Positions 1-7,284 of a stretch of DNA of 8,314 nt are shown in pieces. A program made the position numbers and the translations under genes. The stretch comes from Clostridia bacterium (GTDB taxonomy: Bacteria > Bacillota > Clostridia > Christensenellales > CAG-1252), in NCBI GenBank assembly GCA_017615515.1, contig JAFZZX010000083.1, positions 1-8,314 on the forward strand, written 5' to 3'. A model generated the notes under the pieces. That model was not told the origin of the DNA. It ran no database searches and saw only the letters and a program-made list of their open reading frames with translations. The stretch's first letter is position 1, and every line of letters begins with the position of its first letter.

Positions 1-2591
1 AGGTTCAGCGCCTTAAGATCGGCCAGAACGGCGTTATCCACAGGGTTATCCACCGTATTTTGGCAGTTATCCACAGTTTTGGAAGAGTTATCCACAGTAT
101 CTGCACCCCTTGCGGCAGGCTGAACGGCCATATCCGAGTTCTCAAGACCCCTGAGGATCTCTCCGGCCCGGGCGATGACGGCGTCGGGAATGCCGGCGAG
201 CCGCGCCACCTGGACGCCGAAGCTCTTGTCGGCGCTGCCCCGAACGATCTTGCGCAGGAACAGGATGTTCTCCCCGATCTCCTTCACGGAGATACGGTAG
301 TTCTTCACGCCGCTGAGTCGCCCTTCCAGCTCGGAAAGCTCGTGATAGTGGGTGGCAAAGAGGGCTTTTGCCCCGCAGGTCTCTTGGTCGGCGATGAACT
401 CCAGCACCGCCCAGGCGATGGACAGGCCGTCGTAGGTGCTGGTGCCCCGGCCGATCTCGTCCAGGATCAGGAGGCTGTCCTTGGTGGCGTTGTTGAGGAT
501 GTTGGCCACTTCGCTCATCTCCACCATAAAGGTGCTCTGCCCTGAGGACAGATCGTCGCTTGCGCCGATGCGGGTAAAAATGCGATCTGTCAAGGCGATC
601 TCCGCCTTGGTCGCGGGCACGAAACTGCCGATATGCGCAAGCAACGTGATCAAGGCGATCTGACGCATATAGGTGCTTTTACCCGACATATTCGGACCGG
701 TTATGATCATCGTCGAAGAAGAGTCGTCAAGGTCTACGCCGTTGGGGATATAATTCCGCGTGCCGACGATCTTCTCCACGACGGGATGACGCCCGTTTTC
801 GACGTAAATGCGTTTAACGGACTTACCGATCGTCGGACGTACGTAATCGTTTTCTTTGGCGACGGTCGCGAGGGATAGCACGGCGTCGAGCACCGCGATC
901 GCGTTCGCGATTTTGAGCATATCCGTCACTTCGTTCGCAAGCATCTTCTTGAAAGATTCAAATAGTTCGAGCTCGATCTCGAGTGCGCGGCTTTCCGCCG
1001 TCAACAGCTTTTCCTCGATCGCTTTTAATTCCTCGGTGATATAACGTTCACCGTTTACCAATGTTTGTTTGCGATGATAACGGAAAGGCACGAGCCCCAC
1101 GTTGGACTTGCTGACCTCGATATAATACCCGAAGACTTTATTGTATCCGATGTGCAGCGTCTTGATGCCGGTCTGTTCCTTTTCGGTCAATTCGAGGGTC
1201 CTGATCCATTCGTCCCCGTGCTGTTTCGCCGCACGACATTCGGCGAGTTCCTTATTGTAATCCGAAAGGATGAATCCGCCGCGCTTGTATTCGGCTCCGC
1301 AATGCTCGGAGTCAAGCGCCTTTCGGAGTTCGTCCGCAAGCGGCGTCTTCGACGGGAGTACGGACGCGATCTTTTTGATCATTTGAACGGGGACTTCCGC
1401 GAGCAAACCTTTGAGTTCGGGGCATCGCATCAACGTCAATGCGATCTGATACATATCAGAGGGAGAGACGTTGCCGTATGCGCATCGTCCCGCAAAGCGT
1501 TCGAGATCCCTTAGCTCCGAGAGGATGGACTTGATTTTTGCCCGCTCTTCGGTATGCTCGACGTAATAAGCTACCGCATCCAAACGTGCGTTTAAGACCT
1601 TCTCTTCCAAAGAAGGATAATCCAGCCACTTACGCAGCATTCTGCCGCCCATACTCGTGTCGGTCTTGTCGATGACCCACAATAAGGAGCCTTGCTTTTT
1701 CCGATCCTTGCTCGTCTCGACGAGTTCAAGATTTCGCCTCGCGGCACTATCCAAGAGCATATACTTGCCCTCGTTGAAATAACTCAGCTTAGAGAACTGC
1801 GGCAAAGCGCGTTTTTGCGTCTCATGCAAATATTCGTTGAGGGCGCCGGCGGCGGATACGGCTGCTTTCTTGTCCGTGACGTCGAACGCGTCGAGGGTCG
1901 CCACGTTGAGCGCCGCTTTCAAGGAGTCGTAGGCATTGTTATACTTGTACGCCCAATCGTAATAAGCCTGCATTTTGGGATATTTGCCGCTGTATAAGGA
2001 CGGTACTTTATCATTATAAGCGCACGCTTCCGCATTGGCAATGATCTCGGAAGGGCCGACTGCGGCGAAGAAATTATCGAGCACGGAGACGACGTCCTCG
2101 CTCTTCTTCTCATAAAGGTTGAATTCTCCCGTCGTAATATCCGCCCAGGCAAAGCCGACAATTTTCTCTGAAAGATAGATCGAAACGAGGTAGTTCCCAC
2201 GATCCGCCCTGACCATACCTTCGTCAATGACCGTGCCCGCGGTAATGACACGCATCACTTCGCGATCCATGATCTCTTTTCCCGACGTGGGGACAGCGCC
2301 GACCTGATCGCAGATCGCGACCTTGTAGCCCTTGGAGACCAGTTTTGCCACGTAACCGTCCACGGCGTGATAAGGGACGCCGCACATCGGCGCGCGATTC
2401 TCTAACCCACAATCCCGACCCGTCAACGTCAATTCGAGTTCGCGCGAGGCGGTCTCCGCGTCGTCGAAGAACATCTCGTAAAAATCGCCGAGACGGTACA
2501 TCAGTATGGCGTCGGAATACTGAACTTTCGTGTCGTAATAACGACGCATCATCGGGGACAACTGTTCCTTATCTATCTCCGAAAACTTCAT
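1..2591 (-). CDS. mutS: DNA mismatch repair protein MutS (C-terminus cut by window edge)
   Basis: MutS binds base mismatches and small loops as a clamp-like dimer and recruits MutL in an ATP-dependent way. The window holds 863 codons from the ATG at 2591. Visible motifs are the mismatch-reading Phe-X-Glu at residues 37-39 (GDFYEMF), the connector, lever and clamp regions in the middle, Walker A GPNMSGKST starting at residue 632, Walker B with D711-E712 (LLILDE), the signature stretch around SSGQSTFMVEMSE, and the ATHYHE histidine loop. The ATPase domain is followed from about residue 832 by a linker of VDN repeats; the last residues (LADLKALN) look like the start of the short C-terminal dimerisation segment, so little is missing. 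The start is set by AAGGAG 5 nt upstream and by the canonical MutS N-terminus. It is the second gene after miaB, 2 nt apart, and probably translationally coupled. Codon use changes sharply over roughly the last 180 codons present (see separate entry). Family assignment is certain. Confidence 0.97.
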   Translation of the reverse strand, partial: MKFSEIDKEQLSPMMRRYYDTKVQYSDAILMYRLGDFYEMFFDDAETASRELELTLTGRDCGLENRAPMCGVPYHAVDGYVAKLVSKGYKVAICDQVGAVPTSGKEIMDREVMRVITAGTVIDEGMVRADRGNYLVSIYLSEKIVGFAWADITTGEFNLYEKKSEDVVSVLDNFFAAVGPSEIIANAEACAYNDKVPSLYSGKYPKMQAYYDWAYKYNNAYDSLKAALNVATLDAFDVTDKKAAVSAAGALNEYLHETQKRALPQFSKLSYFNEGKYMLLDSAARRNLELVETSKDRKKQGSLLWVIDKTDTSMGGRMLRKWLDYPSLEEKVLNARLDAVAYYVEHTEERAKIKSILSELRDLERFAGRCAYGNVSPSDMYQIALTLMRCPELKGLLAEVPVQMIKKIASVLPSKTPLADELRKALDSEHCGAEYKRGGFILSDYNKELAECRAAKQHGDEWIRTLELTEKEQTGIKTLHIGYNKVFGYYIEVSKSNVGLVPFRYHRKQTLVNGERYITEELKAIEEKLLTAESRALEIELELFESFKKMLANEVTDMLKIANAIAVLDAVLSLATVAKENDYVRPTIGKSVKRIYVENGRHPVVEKIVGTRNYIPNGVDLDDSSSTMIITGPNMSGKSTYMRQIALITLLAHIGSFVPATKAEIALTDRIFTRIGASDDLSSGQSTFMVEMSEVANILNNATKDSLLILDEIGRGTSTYDGLSIAWAVLEFIADQETCGAKALFATHYHELSELEGRLSGVKNYRISVKEIGENILFLRKIVRGSADKSFGVQVARLAGIPDAVIARAGEILRGLENSDMAVQPAARGADTVDNSSKTVDNCQNTVDNPVDNAVLADLKALN
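34..96 (+). repeat. Four DnaA-box-like 9-mers inside the mutS linker
   Basis: TTATCCACA, the consensus high-affinity DnaA box, occurs exactly at 34-42, 67-75 and 88-96, with a one-mismatch copy TTATCCACC at 46-54. All four have the same orientation and start-to-start spacings of 12, 21 and 21 bp. On the coding strand each is GTG GAT AAC, giving four VDN units (TVDN three times, PVDN once) in the MutS linker at about residues 832-853. All four units use identical codons, while the DNA between them has drifted (TCTTCCAAA against TGCCAAAAT, which still share CCAAAA). It may be a degenerate 21-bp coding repeat, a real DnaA-binding cluster, or both. The 9-mers are seen directly; DnaA binding is inferred. 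Confidence 0.6.
100..550 (-). other. Segment of mutS with atypical composition and codon use
   Basis: Positions 121-540 are about 62% GC by hand count, against about 54% for 601-1020 of the same gene. Codon choice changes more clearly than GC. In this segment all six threonines of the ATPase part are ACC and none is ACG, none of about sixteen leucines is TTG or TTA, and alanine is mostly GCC and serine often AGC. The rest of mutS uses ACG, GCG, TCG/TCC and TTG freely. The reading frame and protein motifs continue smoothly across the boundary, which falls between Walker A and Walker B near 550. This fits either homologous replacement by a relative with different codon bias or a chimeric assembly join. 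Confidence 0.5.
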
Positions 2592-2593
2592 AC

Positions 2594-3913
2594 TTACTCC
2601 TTTATCATTTCGCCGAACAAAGCAGCGCTTCTGGCTTTGGTGATCTTGACCATCAGGAAAGAACCGATCAAATCGGGAGAGCCCGTGAGAGTGACCAAAC
2701 GACCGGAATCCGTCCGACCGCATACCGTGCCCGGATACTTGGGATTGACGTCCTCGATCAATACTTCGTACGTACCGCCTATGTATCCTTCGGACAGTTC
2801 TTTCGTAATATCGTTTTGCAATTGAACGAGACGGGTGATCCTGGACTTTTTCACCGCGGCGGAGATCTGCTCCATCGTGGCGGCGGGGGTGCCCTTCCTA
2901 GGCGAATAGACGAAGGTGAATGCGTTGGAATAGCGCACCTTCTTTACGAGATCGCACGTGGATTCGAAGTCCGCCTCGCTCTCCCCCGGGAATCCGATCA
3001 TAATATCCGAGGTGATACCGACGTCAGGCATTTTGGACTTGATATAGTCGACGATCTCGAGATACTGCTCCACGGTGTATTTGCGGTTCATTCTCTTTAA
3101 GACATCGTTGCTCCCCGCCTGCACGGGCAGATGGATATTGTGGCAAATATGAGAAGAGGACGCGATGACGTCCACCGTCCTTCTGTCGAAATCCTTGGGG
3201 TGGCTGGTCATAAAACGAACGCGATATTTCCCGGGCAATGCGTCAATGCGCTGTAATAGCGTAGCAAAATCGGAGCCATCGGATAGGTCGTGCCCGTAGG
3301 AATCCACGTTTTGCCCGAGAAGCGTGATTTCCTTGTAGCCTTCCGAAATCAGCTGCTTCACGTCTGCAACCACTTCTTCGAGAGATCTGCTTCTCTCGCG
3401 ACCGCGGACGTAAGGCACGATGCAATAGGTACAAAAATTATTGCAACCGTACATAATATTGACCCACGCGTTGGTGCCGCTCGTGCGATAGATCGGCAGT
3501 TCGAGCGAAGGATCCACCGTCGGGTCTTCATTGACCCTGATCAACGAACCCTTTTGCCGTTTTTCTTGCAAAAGGATCGGCAATTGATCCAAAGAATTGG
3601 TCCCCAAAACGATATCTACGAAAGGAAACTTGGAAAGAAGTGCGTTCGAGGCATTCTTCTGTTGCGTCATACAACCGACGACCGCGATCATCAGATCGGG
3701 GTTCTTCTTTTTAAGCGGTTTCAACGCGCCGATATTGCCATACGCCCTTTTTTCGGCGGTGTCGCGAATACAACAAGTATTGAAGACGATCAAATCGGCT
3801 TCTTCGGGAGAGGAAACCGCATGATATCCGAGTTCGACCAGCATCCCCGCGATCTTCTCGGATTCGTGGACGTTCATTTGACATCCGTAAGTGACGATAT
3901 GGTATTTATACAT
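2594..3913 (-). CDS. miaB: tRNA-2-methylthio-N6-isopentenyladenosine-37 methylthiotransferase MiaB
   Basis: MiaB is a radical-SAM methylthiotransferase that converts i6A to ms2i6A at position 37 of tRNAs reading UNN codons. The 439-residue protein has the three N-terminal cysteines that hold the auxiliary 4Fe-4S cluster: C11 in YGCQMN, C47 in FNTCC and C81 in VVGCMTQQ. The radical-SAM CxxxCxxC is at C157, C161 and C164 (YGCNNFCTYCIVPYVRGRE), and a C-terminal TRAM-like RNA-binding domain covers the last 60-70 residues (from about EGYIGGTYEVLIE). The YGCQMN motif and tRNA context separate it from RimO, which modifies ribosomal protein S12. The ATG at 3913 is preferred over an upstream in-frame TTG at 3958, because the TTG extension is a hydrophobic AT-rich stretch overlapping the promoter and lies upstream of the predicted transcription start. 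No Shine-Dalgarno is visible before the ATG. It heads an operon with mutS, a gene order common in Clostridia. Confidence 0.96.
   Translation of the reverse strand: MYKYHIVTYGCQMNVHESEKIAGMLVELGYHAVSSPEEADLIVFNTCCIRDTAEKRAYGNIGALKPLKKKNPDLMIAVVGCMTQQKNASNALLSKFPFVDIVLGTNSLDQLPILLQEKRQKGSLIRVNEDPTVDPSLELPIYRTSGTNAWVNIMYGCNNFCTYCIVPYVRGRERSRSLEEVVADVKQLISEGYKEITLLGQNVDSYGHDLSDGSDFATLLQRIDALPGKYRVRFMTSHPKDFDRRTVDVIASSSHICHNIHLPVQAGSNDVLKRMNRKYTVEQYLEIVDYIKSKMPDVGITSDIMIGFPGESEADFESTCDLVKKVRYSNAFTFVYSPRKGTPAATMEQISAAVKKSRITRLVQLQNDITKELSEGYIGGTYEVLIEDVNPKYPGTVCGRTDSGRLVTLTGSPDLIGSFLMVKITKARSAALFGEMIKE
2597..2602 (-). promoter_or_regulatory. mutS ribosome binding site
   Basis: On the minus strand AAGGAG lies 5 nt before the mutS ATG, inside the last codons of miaB (ATA AAG GAG TAA). 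It fixes the mutS start at 2591 and implies that ribosomes finishing miaB can reinitiate on mutS. Confidence 0.85.
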
Positions 3914-3919
3914 ATAAAA

Positions 3920-3948
3920 AGTATAAATTAAAAAATATAATATTTCAA
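3920..3948 (-). promoter_or_regulatory. Candidate sigma-70 promoter of the miaB-mutS operon
   Basis: On the minus strand TTGAAA (3943-3948), a 17-bp spacer and TATACT (3920-3925) match the consensus at five of six and five of six bases with ideal spacing. The -10 ends only 6 nt before the miaB ATG, so transcription would start at or next to the A of the start codon and give a leaderless or nearly leaderless mRNA. That agrees with the absence of a ribosome binding site there. The surrounding 78 bp are about 17% GC, so some AT-rich matches are expected by chance. Confidence 0.5.
3936..3941 (+). promoter_or_regulatory. Candidate -10 element for the penicillin-binding protein gene
   Basis: A perfect TATAAT faces the PBP gene 50 nt before its ATG, but no TTGACA-like -35 sits 16-18 bp upstream. 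It lies within the spacer of the oppositely facing miaB promoter, so the two would compete for RNA polymerase if both are real. In a tract this AT-rich a chance match is quite possible. Confidence 0.25.
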
Positions 3949-3991
3949 CAAAAACCAACTATTTTTTAGTCTTTTTTCCATACTAAAAACC

Positions 3992-6183
3992 ATGAAGAAA
4001 AGTCGAAGGATCGCAATCATCATACTGTTTTCGATGTCAACCCTCATTTTGATCGTATCGATTTCGTTGATATACGCCGTCACAAAAGACGCAAAAGCGG
4101 ATAATACGCTCCTTCCGACACCATCTGCCGTAACTTTTTACGACATAAACGACAGGATAATCAACCAAGACGAATACGTGCGGATAGAGGAGATCTCGGA
4201 AAACGTCATAAACGCGTTATCTCCGTTGAGGACAAAAGGTTCTATCAGCATAATGGGATCGATGTCAAGCGGATCGTCGGCGCTGTTATAGAGGACGTCA
4301 AGGCGGGGTCATTTCGTCAGGGGGGCTCCACGATCACCTGTCAACTGGTGAAAAACACACATCTCACGAATGAAAAGAGCATCGAGAGGAAGCTAAAAGA
4401 AGCCAAGATCGCCATCGAACTGGAAAAGCAATATACAAAGGACGAGATCCTCGAAATGTATCTCAACGTCCTTTATTTCGGCAAAGGGATATATGGCATC
4501 AAGAACGCATGCACCGCCTACTTAAACAAATCGACCGATGAGATAAATCCTCGAGAAGCGGCAACACTCGCCGCGATTATCGCCAACCCATCACGTTATT
4601 CCCCTATCGAAAAATGGGACGCCAATCAAGGACGAGCCGAGATGATCCTCGGCTTAATGAAGCAAGAAGGATACCTATCCGAAGAAGAATACGATCGTGC
4701 GATTGATATGGATATTGTATTAGATTGTGGCGATTTTCATAATAATTACTCTCACATTTACCTCAATTCGACTTTATCCGAGTTAAAATCGCTCGGTTTT
4801 ACAACCCAAAAGAATCATAAGATCAACGTCTACACTTACCACGATCCAAAAGCACAATCCGCCGCGGAGACAGCGATCGACCGATACACGACAGGTCTAC
4901 CCACCCCGTCTTCGAACGAAATCATCATCGCAGACAATACACTCTCGGGTATCGTCGCCTACGCAAGCAATTTTGATAATAAACCCTTAAAACGCCAGCC
5001 CGGCTCCCTCTTAAAACCGTTTATATACGCAACGGCGATACAAGACGGTACCCTTATCCCCGCATCACCGATCTACGACGCGCCGACGAGTTTCGGGAAT
5101 TACAAACCGACCAATTACAACGACACGAACTATGGATGGATAGACGCAAAATACGCGCTTTCCCATTCCTTAAACATTCCCGCCGTATCCATCCTCAACG
5201 AAATCGGCATTGAAAAGGCAACGAACACACTCATTCGAGCGGGAATATCTCTATCCGAGAAGGACAAAAACCTAGCTTTAGCGCTCGGCGGAACGACCTA
5301 CGGCTCTACGACCACCGAAATCTGTGAAGGATATACGAGCCTCGCCAACAACGGCGCCCACAATACGCTATCATTTATAAGAAAAATCACCGACAAAAGC
5401 GGTAAGTTGTTATTCAGACGAGAATATGAGAAAGACCGTATTTTATCAGCGGAAGCAGCCTATTTAACGACCACGATGTTGATGGAGTGCAAAAACTCGG
5501 GTACAGCCAAGCAACTCTCCCAACTTCCCTATGAAATCGCGGCAAAAACAGGGACCGTCGCCGCAGGCTCGGGCAATTCCGACGCATGGTGCGCCGCCTA
5601 CACCACACAGCACACCCTGGTATGCAGATTTTCCTCTCGATCCAAGGACAACCCTCTCCCAAACACCTTGACCGGCGGAAACCTTCCGACGAAAGTCGTA
5701 CGTTCGACCCTAAAATCGCTCTATTCGGACCATACACCGAGTCCCTTTTTCAAGCCAATGAACGTGAGATCTATCGAAATCGACTCGATCATCAAAACCG
5801 AGATGCACAAACTCGTCCCACGCTCCGAACACTCGATCGGAGCAACCGAAGCGGTTTTAGCACCTCGAACCTACCGTTTCGACGCCATCGATCCTGACGC
5901 ATTCTTTTTCGCAGACCTTTCGACCACTCAGGGCAAAAACGGAACGTATATACGCTACAAAAAGCTCAAAAACGTAGAATATTCGGCATATTTGAACGGA
6001 AAAGAATGCCCTTATACCGAATCGGGCTTTTATCTCGAGCCGCAGTTTTTCCCTCTCGCAAAGCTGGAATTGATCTGTAAAAACGCGGGGAAAACCGTCT
6101 ATCGAAAGACGAAGATCGTCCGCGTCGGTCAAAGCTTGATCACTTCCGTCGATCCCATTGCGGCATCGATCAACGCTTCGTAA
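3992..6183 (+). pseudogene. Class A penicillin-binding protein (GT51 transglycosylase/transpeptidase), frameshifted
   Basis: Class A PBPs polymerise lipid II into glycan strands and cross-link the stem peptides at the outer face of the cytoplasmic membrane. After repair of the frame the protein is about 730 residues. It has a short basic cytoplasmic start (MKKSRR), one transmembrane anchor at about residues 7-29, then the GT51 domain: VEDKRFYQHNG with catalytic E80, GGSTITCQL, ERKLKEA, and EMYLNVLYFGKGIYGI. The transpeptidase domain has S339-LLK (nucleophile S339), S393-LN and K519-TGT. About 180 residues of unrecognised C-terminal sequence follow. The frame opened at 3992 holds only to 4219 before departing from the family and stopping at 4289-4291. 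The next frame is open from before 4219 to the TAA at 6181-6183. Reading TTAATC where the sequence has TTATC gives NALISVEDKRFY, the expected motif, so one A is missing near 4219. No ribosome binding site precedes the ATG. It could be a real lesion or a sequencing/assembly error; as written, neither half makes a working enzyme. Which PBP1 subtype it is cannot be said. Confidence 0.88.
6129..6183. other. Convergent 55-bp overlap between the PBP gene and thiI
   Basis: The PBP reading frame runs 55 bp into the 3' end of the oppositely oriented thiI. Its last 18 codons, including the stop, are antisense to the ThiI C-terminus. The PBP's apparent terminal beta-strand (RKTKIVRVG) ends at the thiI stop, and what follows (QSLITSVDPIAASINAS) looks like readthrough. 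No hairpin terminator was recognised for either gene here. Confidence 0.75.
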
Positions 6184-7283
6184 TCGATCTTACTCTCCGC
6201 AGCGCGGATCAACTCGGGCTTGGGCTTGATCACGGGATACTTTGGCAAGAAAACCGTACAGCAGTCCTCGTACGGTTCGATGCTTTTATCAAAGGTCCCG
6301 ATCTCGCGCGCCGTCGCGATGATCTCCTCTTTATCCATACCGATCAGCGGACGGAAGACCGGTAGTTCCATCACCGTTTCATTGGTCACTCGGATACTCT
6401 CCTGCGTTTGCGACGCGACCTGCGCCAAGCTTTCGCCCGTCGTGATACTGCCACACCCTTCCTTAATCGCGATCCTTTCCGCGATACGCATCATAATACG
6501 CCGCATGATCGTGATCATATATTCTTCCGGACAATGTTCGTGTATTTGTTGCTGTATCTCGGTGAACGAGACGACGTATAAGAGAAATCCGCCCTGATAT
6601 TCCGACAAGATCTTAGCGAGATCAACGACTTTTTGCTTCGCCATCGGGCTGGTATATGGAAAGCTGTGAAAATGCACGCCGTACATTTTGAGCCCTCGCT
6701 TCGCCATACGATACGCCGCGACGGGACTATCGATCCCGCCCGACAGAAGAACCACACCCTTCCCGGAACACCCGACCGGCATTCCGCCCGCGCAAGGTAC
6801 CTTATCGGCGAAAACAAAGGAATAGCCTTCCTCTCTCACGTCGACGAAAACCTCTTTATCGGGCGAGAAAAGGTCCACCTTCAACGCCGGATTATACGCA
6901 AGCGCCGCTCCTCCGAGCTCCATCGCGATTTGCTGCGAATTCAAAGGAAACTTTTTATCCGCTCTGTTGACGGTGAAACGGAACGTGCCGCTTTCAGGCA
7001 GATATGCCAAACACTCCCGCTTCATAGCTTCAAGATCGGTCGGCATCTTCAGCGCTTCGCTGTACGAGATCAAACCAAAGACCTTTTTTATACGCAATTC
7101 CGCTTCCGTAACGTCGTTCGGATCGAGGTTTTCGATCAAATACCTGCCATGCATACGCGCTAAGCGATGTTTCAGCCCACGCAACGCCAGTTCGATATTG
7201 TCCAAAAGCTGCTTTTCAAAGGAAAAGCGGTTTTTCCCCTTCAAATAGATCTCACCGAAACGCAAAAGTATGACTTTTTCCAT
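6129..7283 (-). CDS. thiI: tRNA 4-thiouridine synthetase ThiI (no rhodanese domain)
   Basis: ThiI adenylates U8 of tRNA and replaces its oxygen with sulfur to give s4U, a near-UV sensor. In some bacteria it also carries sulfur for the thiamine thiazole. The 384-residue protein has an N-terminal ferredoxin-like region (ILLRFGEIYLKGKNR), a THUMP RNA-binding domain over about residues 60-165, and a PP-loop ATP pyrophosphatase domain with SGGIDSP at 181-187. EDCCTVF supplies cysteines 341-342 in the region of the conserved PP-loop-domain cysteine of E. coli ThiI (C344). The C-terminal rhodanese domain of enterobacterial ThiI is absent, as in Bacillus-type proteins, which receive sulfur directly from a partner desulfurase. 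That partner is probably the gene just upstream, whose stop is 1 nt from this start. AAGGA lies 6 nt before the ATG. The stop is TGA, unlike the TAA of the other three genes whose ends are visible, and lies inside the PBP reading frame. Confidence 0.96.
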   Translation of the reverse strand: MEKVILLRFGEIYLKGKNRFSFEKQLLDNIELALRGLKHRLARMHGRYLIENLDPNDVTEAELRIKKVFGLISYSEALKMPTDLEAMKRECLAYLPESGTFRFTVNRADKKFPLNSQQIAMELGGAALAYNPALKVDLFSPDKEVFVDVREEGYSFVFADKVPCAGGMPVGCSGKGVVLLSGGIDSPVAAYRMAKRGLKMYGVHFHSFPYTSPMAKQKVVDLAKILSEYQGGFLLYVVSFTEIQQQIHEHCPEEYMITIMRRIMMRIAERIAIKEGCGSITTGESLAQVASQTQESIRVTNETVMELPVFRPLIGMDKEEIIATAREIGTFDKSIEPYEDCCTVFLPKYPVIKPKPELIRAAESKIDYEALIDAAMGSTEVIKL

Positions 7284-7284
7284 A

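Noticed and set aside
34..96. Chromosomal replication origin
   Set aside because: The boxes sit inside a coding sequence without an AT-rich unwinding element or dnaA/dnaN/rpmH neighbours, so only a DnaA-binding cluster is considered.
60..545. 161-codon plus-strand open frame opposite the mutS 3' end
   Set aside because: It is antisense to the MutS ATPase domain, and the high-GC codon style of this stretch keeps stops out of that frame.
591..661. Direct repeat of CAAGGCGATCT about 60 bp apart in mutS
   Set aside because: Both copies encode similar short conserved peptides (EIALT and QIALI) with the same preferred codons; chance similarity within a coding region.
2345..3100. 251-codon plus-strand open frame opposite mutS and miaB
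   Set aside because: It is antisense to two well-conserved proteins, resembles no family I know, and is rich in Arg as expected from the complement of GC-rich coding DNA.
3290..3931. 213-codon plus-strand open frame opposite miaB
   Set aside because: It lies entirely antisense to the conserved MiaB N-terminal and radical-SAM regions, with no ribosome binding site and no recognisable domain.
4210..4240. Programmed -1 ribosomal frameshift site in the PBP gene
   Set aside because: The sequence at the join (GCG TTA TCT) is not a slippery heptamer, and no strong downstream hairpin or pseudoknot was apparent.
4348..6183. A separate gene starting at the GTG at 4348
   Set aside because: The frame is open well upstream and encodes the GT51 active-site motif before this GTG; starting here would drop the membrane anchor and catalytic Glu, so it is the rest of the broken PBP gene.
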